Shown here: in pieces, positions 42,081 to 51,835 of the stretch | Layout of the letters: every line of letters starts with the position of its first letter | Position numbering within the stretch: the stretch's first letter is position 1 | Source: Chloroflexota bacterium | Lineage (GTDB): Bacteria > Chloroflexota > Anaerolineae > Anaerolineales > UBA4823 | DNA length: 64,000 nt | Assembly (NCBI GenBank): GCA_012516075.1 | Contig: JAAYXE010000195.1 | Coordinates: forward strand, 1 to 64,000 | Direction: 5' to 3' | Translations under genes and position numbers: made by a program | The notes under the pieces: generated by a model | Told to the model about the DNA's origin: nothing | Databases searched by the model: none | What the model saw: only the letters and a program-made list of their open reading frames with translations

Positions 42081-42119
42081 AAAAAGATCTGTGCCTGGGC
42101 TTCAGGCACAGATCTTTTT
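42081..42119 (+). terminator. intrinsic terminator after the CPBP gene
   Basis: Perfect 17-bp arms (42081-42097 and 42103-42119) with a 5-nt loop; the stem begins with five A and ends with five T, so it can act in either direction. It lies 18 bp after the stop codon. Confidence 0.9.
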
Positions 42120-42168
42120 GATTCCTCCGGCGCGGTCGAACGGTGATTTAATAAACCCGGGGGATTAG

Positions 42169-43458
42169 ATGCAGAAAAGAATCCGACTCAACAGCCGCCT
42201 GCTGCCCGTGCTGGTCCTCGCTCTGCTCGTGCTGCGCCTGGCCTCTCCCTTTGCGGGATGGACCGTGCTGCTGGTCGGCTTCGGTGGGGCCTGGCTGGCG
42301 GGCTATCTATGGGCGCGCATCCTGAGCCGCAGCCTGCGCCTGACGCGCCAGGTGCGCTACGGCTGGGCGCAGGTGGGCGACCACCTGGAAGAACGCTTTA
42401 TCCTCGAAAACAACGCGTTCCTGCCCGGCCTGTGGGTGGAGGTCGACGACCACACCGATATGCCCGGTTATCTCACCAGCCGGGCGACCGGCATTGGCGC
42501 ACTGGCCCGGGTGACGTGGATCACACAGGGCCAGTGCACCCGGCGCGGGATGTTCACGCTGGGGCCGACCACGCTGCGCACCAGCGACCCCCTGGGATTG
42601 TTCACCGTTGAAATACACGACCCGCGCCGTGCCCTGCTCCTGGTGACCCCGCCGGTGGTGCCGCTGCCCGGGATCCAGGTTACAGCAGGCGGGCGCAGCG
42701 GCGAGGGCCGGCCGCGCCCGGAGGCCCCGGAACGCACGGTCAGCGCCGCTGGAACGCGCCCCTATACCCCGGGCGACAGCCTGCGCTGGATCCACTGGCC
42801 GACCTCGGCCCGGCGCGAGCAGCTTTTTATGCGCACATTCGAAGGCTCCCCCACCAGCCCCTGGTGGATCCTGGTCGACCTGGACCAGGCCTGCATGGCC
42901 GGCGAAGGACAGGATTCGACGGAAGAACACGCCGTGATCCTGGCGGCCTCGCTGGCGGCACGCGGGCTGGGGCTCAACCGCCCGGGGGGACTGGCCGCCA
43001 ACGCGCAACCGCTCGCCTGGCTGCCGCCGCGGGAGGGCGAGGGGCAGCGCTGGGAGATCCTGCGCTCCCTGGCTCAACTTGCCCCTACGGACCGCTCACT
43101 GCCCGAGATGCTGGTCCGCCTGCCGCCGGCTTTTGGGCGCGACAGCAGCCTGGTGCTGATCACCGCCAACCCCGACCCGGCCTGGGTCCAGCATTTGCTG
43201 CCGCTGGCCTGGCGCGGGGCGGTCCCCACCGTACTGCTCCTGGACCCGGCATCCTTCGGGGGCCGGGGCAGCGCCCAGGGGGCTGCCGCGCATCTGCACA
43301 GCGCCGGGATCGCCTGCACGGTGATCGGGCGCGAGCTGCTCGACACGCCGCAGGCGCGCCCGGGGCAGGCCGGCCGCTGGGAGTGGCGCGTATCGCCTAC
43401 CGGGCGCGCCGTGGCCGTGCGCCGGCCGGAGGACGTGGAGTGGAGGGCACTCTCATGA
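42169..43458 (+). CDS. DUF58 domain protein
   Basis: A 429-residue protein with two N-terminal membrane spans and a vWA-like DUF58 core. The family hallmark RPYTPGDSLRWIHWPTSARREQLFMRTFE is present at about residues 197-225, given here only by its key GDSLRWIHW part. DUF58 proteins often form a complex with a MoxR ATPase and a transglutaminase-like membrane protein. The next gene is that transglutaminase and overlaps by four bases (ATGA). No MoxR gene is seen in the window. Confidence 0.9.
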   Translation: MQKRIRLNSRLLPVLVLALLVLRLASPFAGWTVLLVGFGGAWLAGYLWARILSRSLRLTRQVRYGWAQVGDHLEERFILENNAFLPGLWVEVDDHTDMPGYLTSRATGIGALARVTWITQGQCTRRGMFTLGPTTLRTSDPLGLFTVEIHDPRRALLLVTPPVVPLPGIQVTAGGRSGEGRPRPEAPERTVSAAGTRPYTPGDSLRWIHWPTSARREQLFMRTFEGSPTSPWWILVDLDQACMAGEGQDSTEEHAVILAASLAARGLGLNRPGGLAANAQPLAWLPPREGEGQRWEILRSLAQLAPTDRSLPEMLVRLPPAFGRDSSLVLITANPDPAWVQHLLPLAWRGAVPTVLLLDPASFGGRGSAQGAAAHLHSAGIACTVIGRELLDTPQARPGQAGRWEWRVSPTGRAVAVRRPEDVEWRALS

Positions 43459-45929
43459 TCGCCCGGCTGCTGGGACGCTCGCTTGTCTGGGTCGTAAACC
43501 GGGTTGGCGCCGGGAATCTGGTCGTCCTGTCTCTGCTGTTCGGGGTGCTGCTGTGCCTGATCTACGGGCTGGCCGCGATCCTGCCGGACATCGACACGGC
43601 GCTGCTGCAGCTCATGGCTGTGCTGGCGCTGCCGGCCGCCTGGTGGACGGCGCGCTCACGTTTGTCCACCCCGCTCGCCTGGACTTTGCTGGCCGGCGGC
43701 GGGCTGCTGATCGTACTCAGCCTGGTCGGCCGCCTGGGCGACGAGTTCTGGGCGCTGGTTCTGGAGATCAATGATCTGACCCTGGCCCTGCGCCTCTGGT
43801 TCCCCGGCCGCCCTGCCCCTGACTTCCAGCCTGCCCTGCACAGCGGTCAAGAGGTGTTCGACGGCCTGCGTGTGCTGCTGGGCCGCGCCGCTGGCTGGCT
43901 GGCGGACCTGCTGCGCGGCGAGCCCACGTTCGACCCGGCTGCTGCAGCCATCGTGTGGTGCCTGTCTATCTGGCTGGTGCGCGCCTGGGCGGCCAGGGCG
44001 ATGCGCCGTCTGGGTCAGCCGCTGCTCGCCGTACTGCCCGCCGCGGGCCTGCTGGCCGTAAGCCTGGCGCTGGTGAACGCCTCCTATGGCTGGCTCGTGC
44101 CGCTGCTCACCCTGAGCCTGGCGCTGTACGCCTGGGAGAGCTACCGGCGCCGCGAAGGGTCGTGGGAGGCGCGGCAGGTAGATTTCTCGGAGGAGGTGCG
44201 CATCGACGTCGCCGCGGCTGCCCTGTTCGTCATCGCTGCGCTCACCGCGGGGGCCGCTTTTGCCCCCCGGCTCTCCCTTCGCAACATTAATGATTTCGTG
44301 CGGCGAATAACCGGGCCTGCAGAAAGCCACCGCAGCGAGGTCCCGGAAGCGCTGGGCATGCAGGCACCGGTCAGGCGGTCAGAGGAACGCCCCCGCTCCC
44401 CAGGCAGCCCCGCCGCACAGCAGAGCAGCGGCGTCATCGAAGCCCTGGCAGTCGGCGGGCTGCCGCGCCAGCACCTGCTGGGAAGCGGGCCGGAGCTCTC
44501 TGAACGGGTAGTTATGCGGGTATCGACCGGAGAGCTACCGCCCGGGGTTGACCCGGCCCGGACGCCGGTCGAGCCGGTCCGTTACTACTGGCGCGCCGTC
44601 ACTTACGACCGCTACACCGGCAAAGGCTGGACGACCAGCAGGCTGCAGGCGCGTTCCCATGCTGCCGGGGAAATGACCTACCCGGCCCAGCCGTCCGGGA
44701 CGCGGCGCCTCACACAGCGCGTGACCGCCGTTCAGGACCTGGGTGGCCTGCTCTACGCCGCCGGGGAACCGCTGTCGGCCAATCAGCCGCTGCGCCTGTA
44801 CTGGCGCCGCCCGCCTCCCTCCGGGAGCTGGAACGGCGACCTGTTCGGCGCTGCAGTGGAAGGTGGTGAGTACCAGGTGCACTCTCTTCTGCCGGCCGTG
44901 GATAGCGAGCGCCTGCGCCAGGCAGGATCGGCTTATCCGGAATGGGTGCTGCAGCGCTTCCTGTCTCTGCCCCGGGACCTGCCGGGGCGGGTGCGTGCAC
45001 TGGCCATCGACCTGACCGCTGCCGGAGCCACCCCGTACGACCGGGCGAAGGCCATCGAAACCTACCTGCGCACCTATCCCTACACGCTGGATACTGGCGT
45101 GCCGCCTGAGGATCGCGACCTGGTCGACTATTTCCTGTTCGACCTGCGGGAAGGTTACTGCGATTACTACGCCTCGGCGATGGTGGTGCTGGCGCGCGCC
45201 GCCGGCATCCCGGCTCGTCTGGCGGTGGGCTATGCCACGGGCACTTACGACCCTTCCAGCGCATCGTATCTCGTCACCGAAGCAGAAGCGCACTCGTGGC
45301 CGGAGCTCTTCTTCCCCGGCGCTGGCTGGGTGCCCTTCGAACCGACCCCTGCCCGGCCGGTCTTCGAGCATACACAGGGCGAGCCGGAAAGGCCTCTGCC
45401 AGAAAACAGGCCGCCATCCCCCCTGCCGGCCTGGCTGGGAGAGGTCGACTGGCGGCGTCTGATCGCGCGCAGCGCTGCGCTGCTGCTCGCTCTGGCCGGC
45501 CTGCTCCTGGCCTGGGCTCTCAGCGAACCCTGGCGGCTGCGTCGGCTTTCTCCGGCTCGTGCTGCCGCGGCCGCATACCTGCGCCTGCGCCGCCAGGCCA
45601 CTGGCCTGGCGGTACCCGCCCCGGCCGGCACCACCCCACTGGAGCTCGCTGCGCATATCGCCGGCCGGCTCGAGGCTCTGGCGGAAGGCCGCTGGTCCGC
45701 TTACCTGCGCCAGGGCCGGGCGGAGGTGCACACCATCGCCGGGATCTATGCCCGCAGCCTGTACGGCCCGCGCCGGCTGGAGACGGCCGAAGGGCGGGAG
45801 GCCGTGCAGGCGTGGACGCGCCTGCGCTGGCGTTTATGGCTGGCCGCCCTGCTGGAGCGCCTGAAGCGGCGGCATGGCGCCGCAGTAAAACAACCAAAAG
45901 TAGAGGATCGGAGTGCCGGGGTTGACTGA
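43455..45929 (+). CDS. membrane transglutaminase-like protein, TgpA type
   Basis: Large membrane protein of 824 residues. The N-terminal half has several membrane helices (DUF3488/TgpA-like), followed by an external transglutaminase core with the catalytic Cys569 in GYCDYYASAMVVLARAAGIPAR (key GYCDYYAS), His613 in AHSWPELFFPGAGWVPFEPT, a further membrane span near 670-690 and a C-terminal DUF4129-like cytoplasmic tail. It likely cuts or cross-links cell-surface protein or peptide. The start at 43455 overlaps the DUF58 stop and has a GGAGGG upstream. Confidence 0.92.
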   Translation: MIARLLGRSLVWVVNRVGAGNLVVLSLLFGVLLCLIYGLAAILPDIDTALLQLMAVLALPAAWWTARSRLSTPLAWTLLAGGGLLIVLSLVGRLGDEFWALVLEINDLTLALRLWFPGRPAPDFQPALHSGQEVFDGLRVLLGRAAGWLADLLRGEPTFDPAAAAIVWCLSIWLVRAWAARAMRRLGQPLLAVLPAAGLLAVSLALVNASYGWLVPLLTLSLALYAWESYRRREGSWEARQVDFSEEVRIDVAAAALFVIAALTAGAAFAPRLSLRNINDFVRRITGPAESHRSEVPEALGMQAPVRRSEERPRSPGSPAAQQSSGVIEALAVGGLPRQHLLGSGPELSERVVMRVSTGELPPGVDPARTPVEPVRYYWRAVTYDRYTGKGWTTSRLQARSHAAGEMTYPAQPSGTRRLTQRVTAVQDLGGLLYAAGEPLSANQPLRLYWRRPPPSGSWNGDLFGAAVEGGEYQVHSLLPAVDSERLRQAGSAYPEWVLQRFLSLPRDLPGRVRALAIDLTAAGATPYDRAKAIETYLRTYPYTLDTGVPPEDRDLVDYFLFDLREGYCDYYASAMVVLARAAGIPARLAVGYATGTYDPSSASYLVTEAEAHSWPELFFPGAGWVPFEPTPARPVFEHTQGEPERPLPENRPPSPLPAWLGEVDWRRLIARSAALLLALAGLLLAWALSEPWRLRRLSPARAAAAAYLRLRRQATGLAVPAPAGTTPLELAAHIAGRLEALAEGRWSAYLRQGRAEVHTIAGIYARSLYGPRRLETAEGREAVQAWTRLRWRLWLAALLERLKRRHGAAVKQPKVEDRSAGVD

Positions 45930-46096
45930 CAGGCAGTCCTCAAACGGACAGGTGTAACATGCGAAGCATGTCATTACCGTTCAGGCTGCCTGGCTGCCGG
46001 GAAGTGTTTTTACTTTTTGCAATCGTACGACTATACGCAAATCGCAGATCGTCCCACCCTTCCCTGATACCCTGCCCCACTCACCGCATACAGTAT

Positions 46097-46125
46097 TTCA
46101 ACATTTCGGGTACAATAGGTATAAA
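46097..46125 (+). promoter_or_regulatory. weak promoter candidate before the crotonase gene
   Basis: TTCAAC (46097-46102), 17 bp, TATAAA (46120-46125); TACAAT at 46111-46116 is an alternative -10. This falls in the 241-bp non-coding gap between the transglutaminase gene and the aromatic catabolic block, where I see nothing else. Confidence 0.35.
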
Positions 46126-46170
46126 TCATGGTTTTTCTGGAGACCGGTTCGCCGATCAGGAGGAGTGTAC

Positions 46171-47130
46171 GTGACCGATCGCCACTTTACTGGCCGTGAC
46201 CCCAGCCAGTTTGCCTTCCAGACCATTCGCTATGAAAAATCAAATGGCCGGGCCACGATTACCATCAACCGGCCTCACGTCCTGAATGCGGTGAACTTCC
46301 AGGTCCTTCAGGAGCTGCACACGGCCTTCAAAGACGCCAGCTGGGATGATGAAGTGGGCGTCGTGGTGCTCACTGGGGCCGGAGATCGTGCCTTCTGCAC
46401 CGGCGCGGATCTGACCGAACAGCAGCAGTTCCTCGAACGCCCGCGCGATTACTGGAAGTGGATGGGGGAATTTATTGAATGCCACGAACGCCTGCGCAAC
46501 ATCGGCAAACCCACGCTGGCCCGCCTGAACGGAATCGTCGTCGGCGGGGGCAACGAGTTCAATATGAGCTGTGACCTGGCGGTTGCTGCCAGCGATATTT
46601 ACATCCGCCAGGTCGGCACCAGCCACGGCTGCGTGGCGCTGGCCGGCGCCACCCAGTTCCTGCCCCTCATCGTCGGGGACCGGCGAGCGCGTGAAATCCT
46701 TTTCCTGAATGAAGAGATCCCGGCCCAGAAGGCCCTCGAGTGGGGGCTGGTCAACTGGGTCGTCCCCCGCAGCGAACTCGACCAGAAAGTGGACGAGATT
46801 GTGGAAAAACTGCTCGCTAAATTCCCCGAAAAGATGCGCTACACCAAGCAGCAGTTGAATTTCTGGCGCGATTTGAGCTGGCACACCACCATCGGTCACG
46901 GGCGCGACTGGCTGGCAATCCACAACACCAGCCCGGAGACCTGGGAAGGGGTGCGTGCTTTTGCCGAGAAGCGTAAACCAGATTACGAAGAGATCCGCCG
47001 CCGCTGGGCGCAGGACCAGGCGCCCGAGTGGCTGGACGGGAAACGACCGCAGGCAGTGGACCATACTCAGTCCGGCCCGGGAGAGAACGGGCCGCACGAG
47101 GAGAACAGCAGCGGCCATGAAGCCCGGTAA
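46171..47130 (+). CDS. crotonase-superfamily enzyme (MenB/oxo-acyl hydrolase-like)
   Basis: About 319 residues, longer than a plain enoyl-CoA hydratase, with a Pro-rich C-terminal tail. The fold is marked by TINRPHVLNAVNFQVL, RAFCTGADLTEQQ and GIVVGGGNEFNMSCDL, which keeps the first catalytic Glu. The second region, usually PExxLGxxPGxGGTQ, is QVGTSHGCVALAGATQF, so the second Glu is gone, as in MenB-like and ring-opening hydrolase members. It heads the aromatic block, so a role in ring-cleavage or isomerisation of a CoA ester (PaaG-like) is possible. AGGAGG seven bases before the GTG at 46171 fixes the start. Confidence 0.83.
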   Translation: MTDRHFTGRDPSQFAFQTIRYEKSNGRATITINRPHVLNAVNFQVLQELHTAFKDASWDDEVGVVVLTGAGDRAFCTGADLTEQQQFLERPRDYWKWMGEFIECHERLRNIGKPTLARLNGIVVGGGNEFNMSCDLAVAASDIYIRQVGTSHGCVALAGATQFLPLIVGDRRAREILFLNEEIPAQKALEWGLVNWVVPRSELDQKVDEIVEKLLAKFPEKMRYTKQQLNFWRDLSWHTTIGHGRDWLAIHNTSPETWEGVRAFAEKRKPDYEEIRRRWAQDQAPEWLDGKRPQAVDHTQSGPGENGPHEENSSGHEAR

Positions 47131-47189
47131 ACGAACATTCCATCGCAACCCGTATTTGGATTCCAGATGTTCCATCTGGGGAGGCTCAT

Positions 47190-48662
47190 TTGAATCCAAA
47201 ACTCATCACTCGCGCGTTGATGCTCTGCCTGCTGCTGTGCGCGGCTTGCACAGCCGCCCCGGGGCCCGCCCCGACAGCCGTTTCCCTGCTGGAGCCGGCC
47301 CCTGTCAGGAGTGTGGATATTCTTCCATTTGAAGGCAATGTGGAGCAGATCACGGTGATCGCACAGGGGGAACTGTCCGATCCCTGCACAGGTCTGGGAG
47401 AACCTTCCATCCGCCGGCTGGAGCGCACCTTCGCCGTGCAGATTGGCCTGGTGCGCCTCGACCCGGGGGCCTGCGCTCCGGACGAGCAGACCTTCTCCCA
47501 ACCCATCACCCTGGACGTGGCTGGGCTCGAACCGGACGTTTACACCGTGACCGTCAACGGGGTGACCGCAATCTTCCGCCTGACCTCGGCCGCCATCCTG
47601 CCCTCCGTCACCCCGCGCCCCACGATCTCCACCCCGACACTCACCCCCACAGCCACTGTAACGCCTGCACCACAGCCGGCGGAAACGCAGGCGCCTGAGG
47701 AAGAGACTGAGGAAGAGCCTGCGGAACAGGAGCCGGTGACCGTAACTCCGGAAGCCTCAGCCACTCCGCCGCCGGTGGATGATGTCCAGCAGGAGGGGCC
47801 AGAGGCGACCGCCAGCACAGGCGCTGCCGCGGGGGACGAAGCTATAAATACGGATGAGGAAGCCTGCGTTGAAAAAGCTGCCTTTTACGGCGACGTGACC
47901 GTACCCGATGGGACGCTCTTCCGTCAGGGAGAGACTTTCGTCAAGACCTGGCGAGTGCGCAATGAAGGCACCTGCACCTGGGATGAGCGCTACAGCCTGG
48001 TGTTCGCCGGTGGCGAAATCATGGATGGGCCGATCTCCAGCCCGCTCCCCTACACCCCGCCCGGCGAGATTGCCGAGATCAGCGTCTCGCTCACCGCCCC
48101 GAAAATCGGCGGCAGGCTGACCGGGAACTGGCAGTTTCAGAACCCGGCTGGTGAGCGCTTTGGCGTGGGGATTAGCGGGCAGGGAACGCTGTGGGTGCAG
48201 ATCGTCGTCAACTGGATCGGCGACGTCCAGGGGCCGGCGGTCTGCGCGGCCGAGCGCAACCCCGCATTTGAAGTCCAGGTCGCCGCGCTGGTCAACGCGG
48301 AGCGCCGCAAGAAAAACCTGCCCGCACTGCGCCTCGAAACTGCTCTGAGCGAAGCTGCTTTTGTCCACAGCCGCGATATGGCCTGCCGCAGTTTCCTGGA
48401 CCACACCGGCTCTGACGGCTCGCGCTGGTACGACCGCATCACCGCCCAGGGATACGCCTACCAGGCGGCCAGCGAGAACATCTACGCCGGTTTCCCCGCC
48501 TTCGGCGGCGACCCGCCCGGTGCAGTGGACTGGTGGATGAAAAGCGAGATCCACAGGAATAATATCCTCGACCCGAAAAAAGCGGCCATGGGCGTGGGCT
48601 ATGCCTACTACCCTTCCAGCCAGTACGGCGGTTACTACACCCTGGTTTTTACCAATCCATAA
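47190..48662 (+). CDS. lipoprotein with NBR1-type Ig domain and CAP/SCP domain
   Basis: A secreted protein of 490 residues. The start is TTG with GGGAGG five bases upstream; a signal sequence ends in a lipobox (LCAAC). A Thr/Pro/Glu-rich linker spans about 145-225. Next comes an NBR1-like Ig domain (DVTVPDGTLFRQGETFVKTWRVRNEG, key FVKTWRVRNEGTCTW) and then a CAP domain (about 350-490) with AALVNAERRKKNLPAL, AFVHSRDMACRSFLDHTGSDG and SENIYAG, including the conserved His residues. This NBR1-CAP combination is common in Chloroflexota. Role on the surface is unknown; its place beside paa genes is probably incidental. Confidence 0.88.
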   Translation: MNPKLITRALMLCLLLCAACTAAPGPAPTAVSLLEPAPVRSVDILPFEGNVEQITVIAQGELSDPCTGLGEPSIRRLERTFAVQIGLVRLDPGACAPDEQTFSQPITLDVAGLEPDVYTVTVNGVTAIFRLTSAAILPSVTPRPTISTPTLTPTATVTPAPQPAETQAPEEETEEEPAEQEPVTVTPEASATPPPVDDVQQEGPEATASTGAAAGDEAINTDEEACVEKAAFYGDVTVPDGTLFRQGETFVKTWRVRNEGTCTWDERYSLVFAGGEIMDGPISSPLPYTPPGEIAEISVSLTAPKIGGRLTGNWQFQNPAGERFGVGISGQGTLWVQIVVNWIGDVQGPAVCAAERNPAFEVQVAALVNAERRKKNLPALRLETALSEAAFVHSRDMACRSFLDHTGSDGSRWYDRITAQGYAYQAASENIYAGFPAFGGDPPGAVDWWMKSEIHRNNILDPKKAAMGVGYAYYPSSQYGGYYTLVFTNP

Positions 48663-48736
48663 AGGCTAAATGCCTGGCGAAGCGGGGAATCAGATCCAGG
48701 GCATTCAGAAGAACGAAAGGAAGGAAAAGAGCAGCT

Positions 48737-50242
48737 ATGACCCTCACACTCCCCCCAGAGATCAACCTGCAGGAGAGCACACAGGCCTTTCTGAACACCG
48801 GCCCCAAAAAGCTGCTGATCAACAACGAGTGGGTGGACGCCGCTAACGGCGAGACCTTTGCCACCGTGAACCCGGCCACCGGTGAAGAACTGGCGCAGGT
48901 CGCTCTGGCCGGGCTGGAGGACGTGGATCGCGCCGTTCGTGCGGCGCGGGAGGCCTTTGATAGCGGTCCGTGGGCCAGCATGACCGGCGAAGCGCGCGGC
49001 CATTTGCTCTGGAAGCTGGCCGACCTGATCGACGAGCACGCCGATGAGCTGGCCGAATTGGAGACACTCGACAACGGCAAGCCCATCCGTGTCGCCCGCC
49101 GCGGCGACCTGCCTTACGTGAGCAAACATTTCCGCTATTACGCCGGCTGGGCCAGCAAGCTGGAGGGCAGCACCATCCCGGTCTCGCTGCCCAACCAGTT
49201 TGTCTACACCCTGCGCGAACCGCTGGGCGTGGTGGGCCTGATCATCCCCTGGAATTTCCCCCTGCTCATGGCGGCCTGGAAGCTCGCCCCGGCGCTGGCC
49301 TGCGGGAACACCACAATCCTTAAGCCGGCGGAGGAGACCCCACTCACGGCACTGCGGCTGGGCGAGCTGATTATTGAAGCCGGCTTTCCGCCCGGGGTGG
49401 TCAATATCCTCACCGGTCCGGGTGAACCCACCGGCACTTCAATGACGGCTCACATGGGGATCGACAAGATCTCCTTCACCGGATCCACCGAGGTGGGGCG
49501 CAAGGTGATGGAAGCCGCCGCCCGCAGCAACCTGAAAAAGGTCAGCCTGGAGCTGGGCGGCAAGTCGCCCAATGTGATCTTCGCCGACGCCGACCTCTCG
49601 CGAGCCGTCAAAGGGGCCACCTGGGCGGTGTTCAGCACCGCCGGCCAGGAATGCGTGGCCGGTTCTCGCCTGTTTATCGAGCGTCCGGTGTTCGACCAGG
49701 TGCTGGAAGGCCTGGCTGCCGAGGCGCAGCGCATTCGCGTCGGCAACGGCTTCACCCCCAAAGTGCACATCGGACCGGTGATCTCAAGCACGCAGCTCGA
49801 GCGCATCCTGGGATACATCGACTCCGGCCGCCGGAAGGCGCAGATCGTGACCGGCGGTGAACGCCTGGGCGGCGAGCTGGCGAACGGCTACTTCCTCTCC
49901 CCCACCGTATTCACCTACGAAGACGAGAACATCCCCCTGGTGCAGGAGGAGATCTTCGGCCCGGTGGTAGCTGCAGCACCGTTCGATTCGTGGGATGAGC
50001 TGGTGAGCCGCGCCAACAGCACCCGCTACGGCCTGGCTGCCGGCCTGTGGACCCAGGACCTCAGTAAAGCGCACCGTTTTGCGCAGGCGGTGAAGGCCGG
50101 TACCGTATGGATCAACGGGTACGGCACCTTCGATCCAGCCGCACCCTTCGGCGGGTATAAAGAATCGGGCTTCGGGCGCGAGATGGGCAAAGAAGCGCTG
50201 GATCTGTATACTCAGGTCAAGACCGTCTGGGTGGGCCTGTAA
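48737..50242 (+). CDS. NAD(P)-dependent aldehyde dehydrogenase
   Basis: ALDH of 501 residues. Motifs present are [50 protein letters not shown] (catalytic Glu), and [14 protein letters not shown] with the catalytic Cys. The sequence falls in the betaine/phenylacetaldehyde dehydrogenase group by eye. Since it lies just upstream of paaA, oxidation of phenylacetaldehyde to phenylacetate is the natural guess; it lacks the MaoC domain of PaaZ, so it is not a full PaaZ. Confidence 0.88.
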   Translation: MTLTLPPEINLQESTQAFLNTGPKKLLINNEWVDAANGETFATVNPATGEELAQVALAGLEDVDRAVRAAREAFDSGPWASMTGEARGHLLWKLADLIDEHADELAELETLDNGKPIRVARRGDLPYVSKHFRYYAGWASKLEGSTIPVSLPNQFVYTLREPLGVVGLIIPWNFPLLMAAWKLAPALACGNTTILKPAEETPLTALRLGELIIEAGFPPGVVNILTGPGEPTGTSMTAHMGIDKISFTGSTEVGRKVMEAAARSNLKKVSLELGGKSPNVIFADADLSRAVKGATWAVFSTAGQECVAGSRLFIERPVFDQVLEGLAAEAQRIRVGNGFTPKVHIGPVISSTQLERILGYIDSGRRKAQIVTGGERLGGELANGYFLSPTVFTYEDENIPLVQEEIFGPVVAAAPFDSWDELVSRANSTRYGLAAGLWTQDLSKAHRFAQAVKAGTVWINGYGTFDPAAPFGGYKESGFGREMGKEALDLYTQVKTVWVGL

Positions 50243-50273
50243 ACACCCGGCGTGGAAAGGGGAGAGAGCTGGA

Positions 50274-51272
50274 ATGTACGGTAACAGCCTGGAAAAAGTC
50301 CGCACGGTGGAGGAGGATCCCGAGCGCCTGCGGGAATTCGAGGAGCGCATCCGGAGCGGGGAGAAAATCGAACCGGGTGACTGGATGCCGGCCGAGTACC
50401 GCCGGCAGCTTATCCGCATGATCTCGCAGCACGCCCACAGCGAAATCGTGGGTATGCTGCCTGAGGGCGCCTGGATCACGCGCGCACCCAGCCTGCGGCG
50501 TAAACTGATCCTGCTGGCCAAAGTGCAGGACGAGGGCGGCCACGGGCAGTACCTTTATCATGCCGCGGAGACGCTGGGCGTCACCCGCGAAGAAATGATC
50601 GACGCCCTGCTGAGCGGGAAGGCCAAATATTCCAACGTCTTCAACTACCCCACCCTGAACTACGCCGACGTCGGCGTGATCGGCTATCTGGTAGATTTCG
50701 CCGCCATCCTGAACCAGACCATGCTCGCCCGCTGCTCATATGGACCTTACGCCAGGGCGATGGTGCGCATCTGCGCCGAGGAAAACTTCCACAAGAAGCA
50801 GGGGCAGGATCTGGTGATCCGCATGGCACGCGGCACCCCCACCCAGAAAGCCATGGTGCAGGACGCTATCAACCGCTGGTGGTGGCCCACCCTGATGATG
50901 TTCGGCCCGCATGACAGCGATTCACCCAACAGCGAGGTTCTCATCCGCTGGGGGATCAAGACGAAAACCAACGACGAGCTGCGCCAGGCGTTCCTCAACC
51001 AGATTGTCCCCGAGCTGCACGCGCTGGGGCTCTCCGTCCCAGATCCGGACCTGCGCTACGACGAGGAAAGCGGCAACTGGATCCACGGCCCGATCGACTG
51101 GGATCATTTCTGGCGGGTGATCAAAGGCCACGGACCCTGCAACCACGAGCGCATGCAGGCCCGCCGTCAGGCTCACGAAGACGGCCGCTGGGTGCGCGAA
51201 GCCCTGGCAGCCTACGCCAGCAGGCAGGGCAGGAACGACGCCGGGAACGGAGGAGAAGGACTGGCCTTATGA
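50274..51272 (+). CDS. paaA: phenylacetyl-CoA 1,2-epoxidase subunit A
   Basis: Catalytic diiron subunit of 332 residues. The first ligand set is [22 protein letters not shown] (DEGGH at 86-90) and the second is [13 protein letters not shown] (EExxH); both are as in E. coli PaaA. It epoxidises the aromatic ring of phenylacetyl-CoA with PaaC as structural partner. The stop overlaps paaB by four bases (51269-51272). A GGGGAGAG site precedes the ATG. Confidence 0.96.
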   Translation: MYGNSLEKVRTVEEDPERLREFEERIRSGEKIEPGDWMPAEYRRQLIRMISQHAHSEIVGMLPEGAWITRAPSLRRKLILLAKVQDEGGHGQYLYHAAETLGVTREEMIDALLSGKAKYSNVFNYPTLNYADVGVIGYLVDFAAILNQTMLARCSYGPYARAMVRICAEENFHKKQGQDLVIRMARGTPTQKAMVQDAINRWWWPTLMMFGPHDSDSPNSEVLIRWGIKTKTNDELRQAFLNQIVPELHALGLSVPDPDLRYDEESGNWIHGPIDWDHFWRVIKGHGPCNHERMQARRQAHEDGRWVREALAAYASRQGRNDAGNGGEGLAL

Positions 51273-51835
51273 GCGACACGCAGTGGCCTCGCTACCAGGT
51301 CTTTGTGCAGGAAAAGCCCGGCGAGCCTTACCAGGACGCCGGATCGGTCCACGCCCCGGACGCAGAGATGGCCCTGCTGAACGCTCGCGATGTGTTCGCC
51401 CGCCGGCCCTCCGTCTCAGGCATGTGGGGCGTCCCGGCCGGGGCGATCTTCTCCCGCACCGCGCAGGAGATCGAACTGCAGCCCCTGCAGACGCAGGATG
51501 ACGGAGAGGAAACCTGGTACCGGGTGTGCGCCAAAGAGCGTCCGGCTGGTACGCAGACCGTGCTGATGCGCCTGAAGGCCGCCTCGCCGGCCGCTGCGCT
51601 GCGCCTGGCCCTGGATACGTACGCCGGCCCCAGTGCGCCGTACGCCTGGTGGGTCTTCCCGGAAAGCGAAATCACAGCCAGCCGTGAGGAAGACGTGGAA
51701 TCGCTGTATACTCCGGCGGAGTACAAGACATTTCGCCTGTCTTCCGATTTCCATACGGTGACGGTGATGCGCTCACTGGGGAAAGGACACCGGCCCGATC
51801 GTGTGCGCCTCAAGGAGGGAGCCGGTGGACCCTGA
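51269..51835 (+). CDS. paaB: phenylacetyl-CoA epoxidase subunit B, tandem-duplicated
   Basis: PaaB is normally about 95 residues; this is 188. The first half ([37 protein letters not shown]) matches the N-terminal part of PaaB, and the second half repeats the fold and ends with [14 protein letters not shown] followed by [11 protein letters not shown], the typical PaaB tail. The small subunit binds the PaaAC core. The stop lies inside paaC, which starts at 51825, so the three genes are translationally coupled. Confidence 0.88.
   Translation: MSDTQWPRYQVFVQEKPGEPYQDAGSVHAPDAEMALLNARDVFARRPSVSGMWGVPAGAIFSRTAQEIELQPLQTQDDGEETWYRVCAKERPAGTQTVLMRLKAASPAAALRLALDTYAGPSAPYAWWVFPESEITASREEDVESLYTPAEYKTFRLSSDFHTVTVMRSLGKGHRPDRVRLKEGAGGP

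Noticed and set aside
44535..45731. 398-codon frame opposite the transglutaminase gene
   Set aside because: High-GC shadow of a gene with catalytic Cys and His.
45959..46174. 71-codon frame before the crotonase
   Set aside because: No ribosome site at its start, overlaps the crotonase ribosome site, and shows no homology pattern.
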